From assembly GCF_000143415.4 (NCBI RefSeq), contig NW_003314293.1, positions 191,670 through 255,669 on the forward strand: a stretch of 64,000 nt of DNA, read 5' to 3'. This DNA comes from Selaginella moellendorffii. Its lineage: Eukaryota > Streptophyta > Lycopodiopsida > Selaginellales > Selaginellaceae. Position numbers and translations under genes: made by a program. This document shows positions 34,641 through 46,699 of this stretch, piece by piece (position 1 is the first letter of the stretch; each line of letters opens with the position of its first letter). A model generated the notes under the pieces. The model had not been told where the DNA came from. It made no database searches and saw only the letters and a program-made list of their open reading frames with translations.

Positions 34641-34651
34641 CCCCTTTTGAA

Positions 34652-36972
34652 GTTAGCACCTTCAACTAAGGGATTCGTTCTGCTGACTTGCCACTCTTGC
34701 TTAGCAAGTCATCCGACTAATGTAACATAGTTTTATGTATAAGCGTGAAAGTCCTTGACTATCAACTTTCGTTCAAAGTCATCCCTTTGAACACTCGGGA
34801 ATTACTTCCCCAACCTTGATAGCATTGCCTTATGGCAAGCTTCAAAACCATGCTTTTGCTACACCACTCTGATTTTGCGCGTTTTATGAACCATTTACAC
34901 TTGGCTTTCTAAGTACTACACTACTTAGAATTGTCTTTGGGAACTTTGAAGGAACTTTGTCCCTTAGCTTGCTAATGCTTCTCCTTTCGCAAGCTTTCCA
35001 ATTGTCATATGGTCTAGCATGGAAAATTCCATACTTTAGACTCTCTATGGCATCACAGTTGCTAGTAGCAACACACTCGAGCACCCATTTGATTCTCCAC
35101 TCCCACTTTGCATAACCACCCTAGGTTATGCCCTTCGCTTCCTATGGTTTAATTTTATCCCTTTACTACTTGCATTTTGCCCTCACATGTTTCTTTTGGT
35201 TATTCTCCTCCAGACTAAAAGGATATCTTTGCACTTTCTACCATGCATTAGCAAGTATTCATAGGGATGAACTTACTTAATAGTTTAGGGAGTGGTTCCT
35301 CAATCTGGGCAAGCTCACCTTATAATCCCACACACCGGGATTAATATTGTTACTTATGGGCCTCTATATACCCATCACTAGCCTTGCTAAAATCCCATTT
35401 TTGGCTTTGTCCAAATCAGATAAACGGATTTCTCCCATCTTCAAAACCTTGGACATTTGGATAACACCTCTTATCTATCATTCGCTAGGGACTTAGTCCC
35501 TTGGGCCTTATCTAATGCCCTCGTGACACCAAATACCACTTCCTGGTGTTTTAGAGTATTTGGGTGTCCCAATGATGACCTTCTTTGGCAATGAGCATTC
35601 CCTTTATAACATTGACTTACTATTTTGCAACATAAGCAGTTTCTCCCTCGTAAAGGTATATCTAACTTCCTTATCCCCATAAAAAGTCTTAGGTAGTTAT
35701 CTTCTACCAATTTAACCAATTATTGTGCACCTTTTGCTTAGTTGCCTTATAGTTGTTAATCCTACAACTCTTTGCTGATGTTTCCACACCTCCATCATTA
35801 TTTGGGTCACTACACTCTAACCGCATGCCTTCCATCTTAGGCTATGCTGTTCCCATTTCCATTGGGATTCCTTTGAAAGGGGTTCTCATGAACCTGCCAA
35901 CTTGACCTCAAGGCAACATGCCTTGGCACATTCGGTGTTTCCACACCATCAGCTTCATGAGCCTAGCTTTATGACACTTCTTACTTGTATCTAGGTCTTT
36001 GCCAAAGACCAATACAGTTGTCTCTTATGCCAACTATCAATTAACACTGCACCATAGTATTCACATACAACTTTATGCCGAAGTTGCTTTCTTTTGGGGA
36101 ACATCTTTCCCACGACTTTAGCATGGCACATTTTGCCTTCGATGAGATACCCTTTGTTCTCATTCTTAGATCCTATAATCCCCCCCATCCTTCGTGGGGT
36201 ACAACACACCTCAGTCCAAATGCTTCAATCAATCCTTTATGATTATTCCTTGACTCTATTTGAGTCATCCAGCTTTTTGGACTTGGTCATTCAACGACCC
36301 GTGAGGTTCTACCTTTGAAGTGCCCACTCACTGGAATACAACTTCTCGTATTCAGGTCCTACTCACAAGAACCATCTTTGCAAGTGTTACTTCGACACTT
36401 GATTTGTTCTCTTGGGGCAACCTTTTGCCCCTTAGGACCACTTGTCCATGTGATGAGAATACCAACTCATCCTTTGAGTACACCCCTAATTCCTTGGGTT
36501 GTTCCAGCATTTATTAGAGGTAGCCCCGGTTACCATTTCAAGGACTTGTGTCCTCTTCTGTATTTGACCTTCCATGGTTATTAATTCTGGTCTCAAATTC
36601 ATGAGCACCAACCTCAACTATATGAGGATAATCTTGTGACTCCTTTATGGTTTTGGAGTCTTTATTTTTCCTGTGATACCAACTATAGTTGTTTACCACA
36701 ATTACATTAGCTAGTTTGCTGAGTCAAACGTTCATTTGGATCACATCCTCAACTCTTTCAGAAAAACCTTATACTATTCCCAAGATCCCAAAGTCGTTCC
36801 ATTATTGGCCCTTTTCTATCCACCACCTTGCCTACAAGTTCACACCTGAAATATAGTGGAGAGCCATGTCTTCCCGACTTGCTACTTCTCAAGGATAGAC
36901 CCACTCCTAGGACCTTCCGATGCCAACACTAGTGGTGATGTACTTCAGCACCAATAAAAGTCAAACTAAGGA
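34652..36972 (-). mobile_element. LARD internal sequence, 5' half, non-coding
   Basis: Sequence between the nested transposon and the primer site. All open frames are short and lack gag, protease or RT motifs. Confidence 0.6.
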
Positions 36973-36990
36973 ATAGTTCCGATACCAAGT
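36973..36990 (-). other. primer binding site of the LARD-like element
   Basis: Read on the minus strand directly after the LTR end (CGCTTACA), the sequence ACTTGGTATCGGAAC matches the TGGTATCAGAGC-type site complementary to the 3' end of initiator tRNA-Met, with small differences. Confidence 0.75.
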
Positions 36991-38658
36991 TGTAAGCGAC
37001 TAATTTTTCCATTCTACTTTAGTCACTTAACCACACTTTTGACCACTTGGAGAAGACTCATCTATAACCTCCTTAAGTCTAATTCAAGACTTGGGACTTG
37101 GTAGCCCCAAGAATGGTATCCATACCACTCATCCTTTGCACTTGGTCCAAATGCTTCATGTGTCCGGTCCCAAGACTGACACTCCAAAGTACCACCGACA
37201 TACCAGCCCGTTATGCTAAGACTATGCCCATTCATCTTGGTACCACTGGTGGTCTAACACCACTTGCATTGCAATCCCGTCTCTCAACGATTGGGCTATC
37301 CGTCTAGGAGTGACCATCCAAGATCCACTCCTTAGCATCCTTGAGATGCCCGCAGACAGGGGGAACCATCTTCCCCAATATCCCTTTTACAGTCCCCACC
37401 AAGTCCCTTTTCCGTCCATAGCTGAGTTTGCTTACTCTACCACTGGGACAAGGCCCACAAGCCCGACCACTAAGTCCCACTGTCCTCTGGGACTTTCTCA
37501 CCACATGACCGTATCCTTTATCACCACACTAAAGGACTACTCCTCTTCCATTCTATAGTCTGGGACTTTGGGACAACATTTCGGAACATCATGGCCTTAC
37601 GCGAGCCTTGTGGGTACTCTCCCCGCCTTCCGCCTTTTGGTGCTTTAGCCATTGGCTTAGAGCGAGGTTCTGTTGAGCCATGCCAGGTATCTAAGTAGGT
37701 AGTGCTACCCACACTTGGACTGGGAGCATCGACCATTCGATCTCCCAGCTCTTGAACTAGAGGGAACTAGAGCCAGCTCTTGAACACTTCATCAAGCTAC
37801 CCCATTTGACAATCCGTATTCACTCTAGCCTTGGACCTCCCAGTGGTTATCCCGTCACCCAACACCTGGCCAAATTGGCTCCACTGGAGTCCTCTTCCTA
37901 CTATACTTTTGGAGCTCACCAAACCCCTTAGGGTCTGGGAGACAAACGCTTTGGGCTTTCACCTTCTCGAACTCAAACTCGGACTTGGACTCGGACTTGG
38001 ACTTGGACTCGGTCTTGGGCTCGGCCTCGGTCTCGGTCTCGGCCTTGGTCCCGGTCTTGGTCTCGGTCTCGGCCTTGGTCCCGGTCTCAGTCTCGGTCCC
38101 GGTCTCAGTCTTGGTCTCGGTCTCGACTTCGGACTCCATCTCGGGTCCTTCTTGGACTCCATCTTAGACTCCATCTCAGGTCCATCTTAGACTCCATCTC
38201 GGACTCCATCTCGGGTCCATCTTGGACTCCATCTCGGGTCCATCTCGAACTCCATCTCAGGTCCATCTCGAACTCCATCTTGGGTCTATCTCGGACTCAA
38301 TCTCGGGTCCATCTCGGACTCAATCTCGAGTCCATCTTGGGTCCATTTCGGGTCCACATCGGACTCCACCTCGGACTCCATTTCGGACTCCATCTCGGAC
38401 TCCACCTCGGACTCCATCTCGGACATTTCCATATGTCATATTTTGGTCCTCTTGTGTCCCCTTTTCTAGAGACTCACTCATGGCTCACCTCATGCTTGTT
38501 CCTTGAGCACTTTGTTGGGAGTTCCACTCCCACTCTCGACCTTCTCAAGTCGGAGCTTTTAGTCCAAATGTGTTACACTCATTTGGCTTTCACTTTAGCC
38601 ACTATCACGTGGCACTCTTTCGGCTCCACTTTGGAGCCTAGGGATTTTGTGTCTCACA
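36991..38658 (-). repeat. 5' LTR of LARD-like element, 1668 bp
   Basis: Collinear with 19025-20627 from TGTAAGCGACTAATT to GTGTCTCACA. The length difference comes mainly from the internal short tandem repeats (about 37975-38430) and small indels. Confidence 0.92.
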
Positions 38659-38663
38659 GTATT

Positions 38664-39180
38664 GAACACAATAGTGTTCTTTATGCATTTAAATTTATAA
38701 TTTAACACCATTCCATATTTCCATGTTCTCTTGGGACATGAGTGTAAACTTATAGGGGTTTTCAAATATATAATAGAGATAGGGGGTATATTGGACATGA
38801 CCTATTAATCTGAAAAATTTTTTAACTCCCCACTAACATGTTTATCCTTGTCTTGGGTCCAGCTTAAGTTTAATCCTAAGCTCTATATGATACTAGTACC
38901 TATATCCTTGCATTAACCCTTTGGTATATTGAAATTAGTGCTATAGATTTGGCATTAAAATTTAATATGCCAAATCTATTCAAATATTATTCTATGCTTT
39001 TGTTTGTTCATTCCTTATGAAGTGGAGCCCAAGTTTTAGGGTTTTAGGCTACTAAACAAAGGGATGAAGTTGAACTCTTTTAACATATGTGATTATGAAA
39101 TGAAATTTAAATATATTATTACTATGAATCCTTGAAACCTTAGAGGATATATGGGGATAAAATAGTCAATAAAGGCTTTC
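38664..39180. other. AT-rich sequence without a gene
   Basis: No ORF or repeat boundary that can be supported. Confidence 0.45.
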
Positions 39181-39730
39181 AATTGTCCATTTTCCAATTC
39201 ACTTAAGGGGAGAGAAATAAAATGTGTTACATGTGGTATTAGAAAATGACATGGATTTTATTGCCATTGATTAGTGGCTATTTAAAATATAATATACCCT
39301 TGAGTAGAGTATATTCTTACTTTTAACATTAAAATTATATATATTAGGCATCCATGAGTACATCAGTGGTTAATGAGGACATTAACATCTCTAAAATGGG
39401 GGGGTAGTGTATAAGTTCTTTTATCCCCTAACATTTTAAAAATCTACAGTGACAATATATTTAAATATCTTCTCATGATCAAGAACCACTAAAACTTCTT
39501 TCTAAAGAAATTGCCTTTTTTCTACTTGATTTAAGAGGAGAGAAATAAAGTGTGCTACATGTGGTATCAAAGAAAATGGTATGGGTTTGATTCCTATTTT
39601 TAAACTTTAATATATCTTTAAGTATAATATATTCTCACTCCTAAAATTGAAATGATATTTATTAGGCATCCATGAGTATGTCAATAATCAATGAGGATAT
39701 TGACATCTTTAAAAGGAGTGTAACATATAT
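39181..39730 (+). repeat. two fragments of dispersed repeat family B
   Basis: Fragments at about 39181-39480 and 39510-39730 repeat the same order: AGAGAAATAAA.TGTG.TACATGTGGTAT, then AGGCATCCATGAGTA, then a GAGGA.ATT.ACATCT block. They are reverse-complementary to 41580-41830. The TACATGTGGTATCAAAG junction is an LTR end plus a primer-site-like sequence. Confidence 0.6.
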
Positions 39731-41040
39731 AATCATAAAATGAAATTTAGATATACTATTATCATGGATATTTTATCAAGTTATTACTCTTTTTTTAGTT
39801 AGCTAAAAAGGATAGAAATAAAGTATAATGCAATTCCTAACTATATAATTTACTCTTAGCACATTTAAGGGTTGGGCTTCACTTCATAGGAATTATATAG
39901 TAATTCATCATAAAGTATATAGTCAAAATTATATATACAAATTTATATATTATGGTATAAAATTGTACGTGCCAAAATCTATACTAAGGGACATATACAA
40001 AGCCACAACAATTACACATGTACCCACTTAAATCATCATTTTCATATCTAAATATGCAACAATTGCAAACCTCAAATAAAGTAATAGTATATTTTTACAT
40101 ATTTAGTTTTAACTTATAACACAAGATTGTTTATGTGTAGAAGTGTTGACAAATTGTCATTGTATATGTATGTGGCCTTAACACATTCAAATCTAAACTA
40201 TTTAGACAATCATTTTACCTAAAGGATCCATTAGTATTCTGCTAAAGAACTAAAAACTGAAGGTTTAGTTTTACCTATGGTAATATAGTAGTAATTCAAA
40301 GTAACTATGGTAAACTCTAGCAGTTTAAGTAACCTCAAACTTATTATGGGGTTGCAACACTCATAATGAAGCCAAATAAAATATACCATTATTTTAGCAC
40401 ACTAGTAAATTAATATTCCTTCTTGTATAGTGCTTGATTCTTCAATAAATTGTGGATTATATGATATAATATATTTTAGGAATTTATGAGTGAGTCTAAA
40501 ATCTTATTTTAAACTATTTTTTTGTAATTTCATTTCATTCGTATTATTTTATTGCTTATATAGATTCCTTTGTTAAAATATTTCCTATATATAAGGGGAT
40601 ATTCTTTTGATACTACCTAGTTAGAAATGTAGACATAGTATGCATTCTTCTCATAGATACAACTAATAAAGCATTTAACTATGCTATAAATTGATATCAA
40701 TTTTAAAAGAAATATTATAAGATAAAAGAAATGTTCAAATAACCATTTTGCAAATCCATATAAATATAAAAATTTATAACTCCACTTTAATGAATAACTA
40801 ACTTTCTATATTTACAATTCTACTTCAATAAATAACTTAGTTTTCAAACTAATATGCATCTTTTAAAAATGTTTATAGTTTTAATAATTATTGTAATGGA
40901 TAATATTCTTTAATACAGAATCACCTATATATAGGAATGAGAGAATGTGTAACATAAGAAAAAATGTTAAGACATACCTTAATTACTTCCAAATGATTTA
41001 GGATAGTATATTGTTAGTTTAAAACATAATATAATAAAGA
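39731..41040. other. AT-rich sequence without a gene
   Basis: No coding signal. Some stretches (for example 39950-40090) resemble 8100-8200 at low similarity, suggesting shared old repeats. Confidence 0.4.
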
Positions 41041-41830
41041 ATTGTGTAACACACTTTATCTCTCTCCCCTTAAGTCAACTAGAAAAGGAGTAATTGCTTG
41101 ATGAGAGAGCCCTTAGTGGTTATTTTATCCCCATTTATCCCCCAAAATTCCAAGGATTCATAATGACAGTATATCCACATCTCATCCCATTGACTATTGA
41201 CTAACAACCCTTACTGTGCTAAGGGGAACTAACACCTTCATTTCCGCACTAAATTTACTAATTCTTCCATTATGTAAATCAGAGATGTCAATGTCCTTAT
41301 TGACTATTGACTAACAACCCCTACTGACAACACCTCCAAGGGGAACCAACACCTCCATTTCCACACTGAATTTACCAATCCTTCCATTATGTAGATTAGC
41401 TATTTCATGTGAGGCAACTAATTATCCACTCGTACCGTAGTCCCACGGTGAATACTTTCGTCCGTGGATACTCCACACAAGAGGAAGACCGTAGTCCCAC
41501 AGTGGATACCTTCATCCGTGGATACTCCACACAAGAGGAAGGACGTACGTATGGATGCCCAATATATACGATTTCAAATTTAGGGGTAGGAATATACCTT
41601 GCTCAAGGGTATATTATATTTTTAAATAGCCACTAATAAATGGGAATCAAACCTGTGCCATTTGCTTCGATACCAACTGTAACGCACCTTATTTCTCTTC
41701 CCTTAAGCCAACTGGAAAGGGGCAATTGCTTGATGAGAGAGCCTTTAGTGGTTATTTTATCCCCATTTATCCCTCAAGGTTCCAAGGATCCACGGTGACA
41801 GTATATCCAAATCTCATCCTATGATCACAT
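41041..41830 (-). repeat. cluster of dispersed repeat family B with internal tandem duplications
   Basis: 41041-41190 and 41679-41830 are two copies of one segment (AATTGCTTGATGAGAGAGCC, TTCCAAGGAT). Between them the TTGACTATTGACTAACAACC block occurs twice, about 108 bp apart (41192 and 41300). At 41679 the minus strand reads ...GCGTTACA then GTTGGTATCGAAGC, an LTR-end plus primer-site arrangement. The same family occurs at 12041-12425 and, inverted, at 39181-39730. Confidence 0.65.
41434..41541. repeat. 54-bp tandem duplication inside repeat family B
   Basis: Two near-identical 54-bp units (41434-41487, 41488-41541), each running from ACCGTAGTCCCAC to CACACAAGAGGAAG. The 12.1-kb copy of the family has only a single diverged unit here. 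Confidence 0.9.
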
Positions 41831-41942
41831 GCGCTACAGATTGTTCCGTACCTCACTTAGTCATGAATTTTAGCTTTTGGATGCTCCACAAACATGCCGA
41901 TTCCTCGTGTGCTGGCCTGCCGTTCTCTTGGGGTTCTTGTCC

Positions 41943-41944
<2 letters not shown>

Positions 41945-41988
<44 letters not shown>
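41945..41988. repeat. poly-T tract of about 43 bp
   Basis: Uninterrupted T run. Its length in the assembly may not be exact. Confidence 0.95.
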
Positions 41989-41989
<1 letters not shown>

Positions 41990-42678
41990 TTAATTTTTTC
42001 AGAATAAAACTCTTTCATAATAAGAAAAAAAGTTATTATTGATTTATAAAGCCCTTGTGTATAGCCTTTAGAGGAGAGAAGTATTTTAGGAGTTATATAA
42101 AATCAATTGCTCTATAATAAAAACATATTTTAGTTAATCAACTGCTTCTTTGTTTTTTTTTTTTTTTTCTTTTTGATTCAATGCCATTATGTCATAGATT
42201 TTAAGAGTAGATGAGTGGATTATGCAGTAGGAGATTTTTGAGTGATAAAAGAAGAATAATACTTTATAAGTTCTTGAGATTCTTTATTGAAATGACTCAT
42301 AAATAAAATAGAAATATCATAAGAGTAAGGTCACTTTTTTTTATAAATTTTTTTGGATTTTTTGTTATGGTAAACCTATATTGAAAGATTGCATATGGGT
42401 TGAATGTGGTTATCAAAAAGATTGTTAATGTCCAGTAAGAAGTCTATGGTTATTTCTTTCATATTTTAGTTTTTTCCTTCCATTTACATATTTCTCATAG
42501 ATGAAATTTGATCAATATCATTTCTCAACAACAAAAGTTTTTACAAGATTTTATGAGCCACTAAAAGTAAAATATTTTTGCAGATGTAAAAATGCACAAT
42601 ACAAAAGGATGCCATAGTCTAAATTTATAAAGAGAGCATTTTTAGTAATTAATCCACTAATAAAATCTATTTTATAGT
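41989..42678. other. AT-rich sequence without a gene
   Basis: No ORF or repeat end can be supported between the poly-T tract and the left LTR of the second Gypsy element. Confidence 0.4.
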
Positions 42679-42790
42679 TGTGAGGTCCAAGTGTATGGCA
42701 ACAATGCTATATACTAATATTAGCGTAGTGAGATTTTGGTAGCCGTCAGATTGGTTTCAATCCAGACCACTCACTCCTGTATATAAAATA
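42679..42790 (+). repeat. left LTR of the second Gypsy element (start; right end uncertain)
   Basis: Aligns with 48008-48125 through GAGATTTT and ACCACTCACTC.TATATA, with a small expansion in the right copy. The LTR probably continues beyond 42790 through a segment that is found inverted after 48125. Confidence 0.7.
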
Positions 42791-43134
42791 AGGTTTTTGG
42801 ACTAATTGATATGCACATTTCCTATATTCCTTTTCCATACTCCATGCACTCATATTGATGGAAGTGAGGGGCAACTTTAATTGTCCTTAAGGAGTGCTTG
42901 GATTTGAAATTTTGGTTTAGATTTAGCTTTTGCATTGTTTAAAATTTATTTTTTTCCATTTTCTTTCTTTTATTCTTTCCTTTTAAGATTTTGGTTTAAA
43001 TTTAGCTTTTGTATTGTCTAATCTCTCTTTCCCTCTAGCTCTTTTTATTTTTTCATTTCTCTTCTTTTGCTCTTTTTTTTTCATTCATCTTCATGGCATA
43101 GTAATAATTTCCTTTTCCTTTGACTCTAAAGTAG

Positions 43135-43760
43135 CAATTGGTGCAATTGCTTAATGCTATGCGATTGCAATTGAATAACCAAACTCAATTAATGGCAGCA
43201 TTTACAGCACGTAGTATAGTTCATCTTGCTCTTCGTGCCAATTTTCACGTTTGGCCAAAGTTCTTTTATGAGAATCCTAAGGATGATGTGTACTATTGGT
43301 TCAATCACTTCACAATGATTGCCACATATCATTCTTGGGATGATGCTTGATGTTTGCATGAATTTCCCATGTGTTTCTAAGAGACGACACTACAGTGGTA
43401 CAATGGTTTGAATGTAACCACTCATGGGGATTGGAATGTTCTCTTAGACATTTTCAAATATGTATTCGGACATGCCGACAATTGTGATAATGCCTTTCAA
43501 TAATTGTATTGTCTTCGTCAAGGGCCATTTGAGTCAGTGATGCAATTTGGCATTTGTTTTTAAAGCTTTTTGCTTCGTGTAGAGCCAAATATATCGGAGC
43601 AAATCAAGCTAGGAATGTTACGTCGCTTCTTCCACTTCTCGCTATACATCCTTCAACTCCACTTCCTACAGTTCTAATGGAGGTTGATGCTGTTGTTGCT
43701 CGAGTCCAGGGACAAGGGCAAGGATGTGGTTGTGGCTATGATGTTCACTATTAGGCATGT
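43135..43760 (+). pseudogene. Gag-like fragment of the second Gypsy element
   Basis: FYENPKDDVYYWFNHFTMIATYHSWDDA (read as two blocks, FYENPKDDVYYWF and MIATYHSWDD) resembles Gypsy gag (F.G..p..a..W...f). It is followed after a stop by a second frame (43554-43754) ending in a GQGQGCGCGYD tail. Confidence 0.55.
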
Positions 43761-44499
43761 GATAAATTAGTCACACTTATCGGCATTATTAGCATTTTCT
43801 AGATTGGCAGCCTCCATTTCTTAGATGGAAACCTTGGCGTCAACAATGTCTTGTTGGTGCTGTTACGGTGGAAGGTTTGGACACCGAGATGCATCCGAAA
43901 AATGAAAAGTCATGCGAATAATGGAGGGACCTTGCGCAAATAAGTCAATGACCCTTCCATTTTTCTTTCAGGAGTATCATTAAGGCATTCACTTGGCATT
44001 AGTTCATTCAATGTTTACTTTCTAAGTTTGTTTTTATAATAAAAGATCTCCTTGGTTGATACAAATTTGAGTTTATCTTTTATTGCTTGACCTGTTACCA
44101 CATGTTGCCGTTTACTCTTGCGTCATGTGGTAGAGTCAATTTTCATTCTTTATAACAACGGCCATACACATGTATATGCACGGGATGAGGTATATTTAGT
44201 TGTGTGTGTGGGCAATCTTGAGCTTGGATTGTAGTCATTGTGAGTGGTGCTGAGTCAAGCTTTTGACCTCATCCTTGGTATAGATTGATTGCAGCACAAT
44301 TATGCCAAGTGTGATTTTGAGACTTCTCCCCTTTGTCTCATACTTCCTTATATTTTATCCATTCCTCTCATTTCCATACCTTTTTGTCCTTTTGTTTCTA
44401 CCTCTACTTCCATTATTTTTGTTTCCCTATTACTTCTTCCTATATTTCTATCTTGTTCTACACTTTCCTTTTCCAATCCCTTAGATGGTCTTTGTGTTG

Positions 44500-45400
44500 T
44501 AACGGTTGACCAGCTCATGAGGAAGTATGCCTATCTCTTTGAATTTGATTTATCATCTAGGGCTAAGATTGCCAAATGTCATTCGATTCCAACTGGGGAT
44601 GCTGGTCCAATCAAAGTTTATGTTCATCATTGGTCACCCAAAGAGATCAAGGTTTTACATGCAAATGTCAATGAGATGTTGAAAAAGGGTGTTATTCGAA
44701 AGTCACAAAGTCCTTGGGCATGTGAACCTTATCTTGTGACAAAGTTTGATGGGAGTCTTCGTTTTTGCATCAACTATCATCCATTAAACAAAGTGACGAT
44801 CCTGGATGTGTATGTTCTTCCTCACATTACTGATCTTTTGGATCATTTAGGGAGAAGTCGTTGATTCACCAAGTTAGATCTTACTTCTGGGTACTAGCAA
44901 GTACCAATGGCTAAAGAAGATATTTCTAAAATTGCTTTTCTTACATCGTTTGGTTTGTACAAGTTTTTAGTGATGCCGTTTGGTTTGAATAATGCTCTAA
45001 TGACTTCCAGCAGATGATAAACAAGGTTCTTTGCAATATGCCAGAGGTGATTGGTTACTTCATTGATAATGTTTTGATTCACTCGAAAGGACCTGGGAGG
45101 AACATATTTATGATGTTTGTAAATTGTTGGATCGGCTATAAGACATTGGTTTAAAGTTGAAGTGGTCGAAGTGCATGTTTGGGTCTAAGGACACGATTTA
45201 TTTTGGGTACCAAATTTCTCGTGAGGGTTTGCAAGTTAATCATGACAAACTTGTAGCTGTTCTAAAGTTCCCTAGTCTGAAGTATATGAATGATGTGCAG
45301 CGCTTCCTAAGCAAGGTGCAGTACCTCAGTCATTTTGTGAATTATCTTTCTGATCGCACTGCATTATTGCGAGCATTGTTGAAGCCATCAATATAATTTT
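44500..45400 (+). pseudogene. reverse transcriptase of the second Gypsy element
   Basis: KEIKVLHANVNEMLKKGVI, SQSPWACEPYLV and SLRFCINYHPLNK are Gypsy RT fingers/palm blocks. The catalytic box reads FIDN (45059-45070) instead of F/Y-x-DD, so one catalytic Asp is lost. Downstream, KWSKCMFGSKDTIYFGYQIS and FLSKVQYLSHFV are the usual thumb/connection blocks. Several stops and frameshifts interrupt it. Confidence 0.85.
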
Positions 45401-45440
45401 TCATTTGGTCTCTAAATTGTGAGTGGGCATTCATAGATCT

Positions 45441-46695
45441 TAAAGAGCTATTAATGACTCCTCTGGTTTTGGCATATCCTGACTACACTTGACCTTTCAT
45501 TTTGCGCGTGGATGCTTCTGATATTAGTCTTGGAAGTGTGTTGATGCAAGAGAGCCCGATTATGCCTGGTCAGTGCCATCCCATTAAGTATATAAGCTGT
45601 ACATTACAACTAGTAGAGGTAAACTATTCCACGATAGAGAAGGAGTGTTTAGTAGCAGTTTGGGGTTTTAAAAAACTTCATGCATATCTACATGGTTTTT
45701 AGACATTACTAAAAGGTGATCATGCTACTATTACTTCATTATTGAGTGGAAGAACTTAATTGGTCATATTATTCAGTGTGCTTTGAAATTTCAAATATAT
45801 GATTTTGATGTTGTTTATCACCCGGGGAATTCTATAATTGATGTTGATGCCCTTTCTTGAACTCCTCTTCGTTTTTCACTCTTTTATCATATTTCTAATG
45901 AGCTTGTTGTTTTAGCATTTGTGGATTTTCTAAACAAAGATTTTATGTTGTCAGTGGCTGCTATACTTAATGTTTAGTGTTCATAAGGTGTAGAGCAAGA
46001 TCTACCTTCTTTTGACAAAGTTTACGAGGCTCAAAAGATTGAGTCATGGATTCAAAGGCTTCAAAATGGCTATTAAAGAGCTATTAATGACTCCTTTGGT
46101 TTGGCATATCCTGATTACTCTTGACCTTTCATTTTGCACATGGATACTTTTGATATTGGTCTTAGAGGTGTGTTGATGCAAAAGAGCCTAAGTGTGCCTG
46201 ATTAGCACTATCCCATTTCATATATCAACTTTACATTACAACTAATGGAGGTGAACTACTTCACAATAGAGGAGTGTTAGCAATAGTTTAGGGTTTTGAA
46301 AAACTTCATGCATCTACATAGTTCTTAAACATTACTAAAATGTGATCATGTTGTAGTTACTTCCTTATTGAAGTGGAAGGACTTAGTTGGTCATATGACT
46401 TGGTAAGTTTTGAAGTTTCAAATATATGATTTTAATGTTGTTTATCACCTGGGGAGTTCTATAGTAGATACTGATGCTGTTTCTCAAGCTCCTCTTTCTT
46501 CTCCACTCTCTTCTTATGTTTTTAATGAGCCTATTATTCCAGTATTTGTGGAATTTTTGGATAAGGATTTCATGCTGATGGTGATTATTGTACTTGATGT
46601 TCAATATCCATAAAGTGTAGAGCAAGATTTACCTTTTTTTAACAAGGTTTATGAGGCTTAAAAGATTGACTTGTGGATTTGATGGCTTTGCGATG
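45441..46695 (+). pseudogene. RNase H region of the second Gypsy element, tandemly duplicated
   Basis: Unit 1 (45441-46073) and unit 2 (46074 to about 46695) are collinear diverged copies, 633 bp apart. Both start TAAAGAGCTATTAATGACTC. Both contain the RNase H blocks (VDASDISLGSVLMQE in unit 1, with VNYSTIEKECLA.V downstream) and the YHLG/P..S.VD.DA end. Both carry stops. Confidence 0.82.
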
Positions 46696-46699
46696 GGTT

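Larger units (their letters stand above)
19025..38658 (-). mobile_element. large non-autonomous LTR element (LARD-like) carrying a nested Mutator-like element
   Basis: Two long, collinear direct repeats (19025-20627 and 36991-38658) have TG..CA-type ends. They are flanked by a perfect 5-bp target duplication, GTATT at 19020-19024 and 38659-38663. On the minus strand the LTR at 36991 is followed by ACTTGGTATCGGAAC, a primer site of the tRNA-iMet kind. A purine tract (GGGTGGTGGAG) precedes the other LTR at about 20629-20640. The element therefore reads right to left. Without the 12.3-kb nested insert it is about 7.3 kb. No gag or pol motif is seen in its own internal sequence (20628-22336 and 34652-36972), so it fits a LARD, mobilised by another element's proteins. 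Confidence 0.9.

Noticed and set aside
41434-41541. CRISPR-like repeat array
   Set aside because: Only two directly adjacent 54-bp units without spacers, in a plant nuclear genome.
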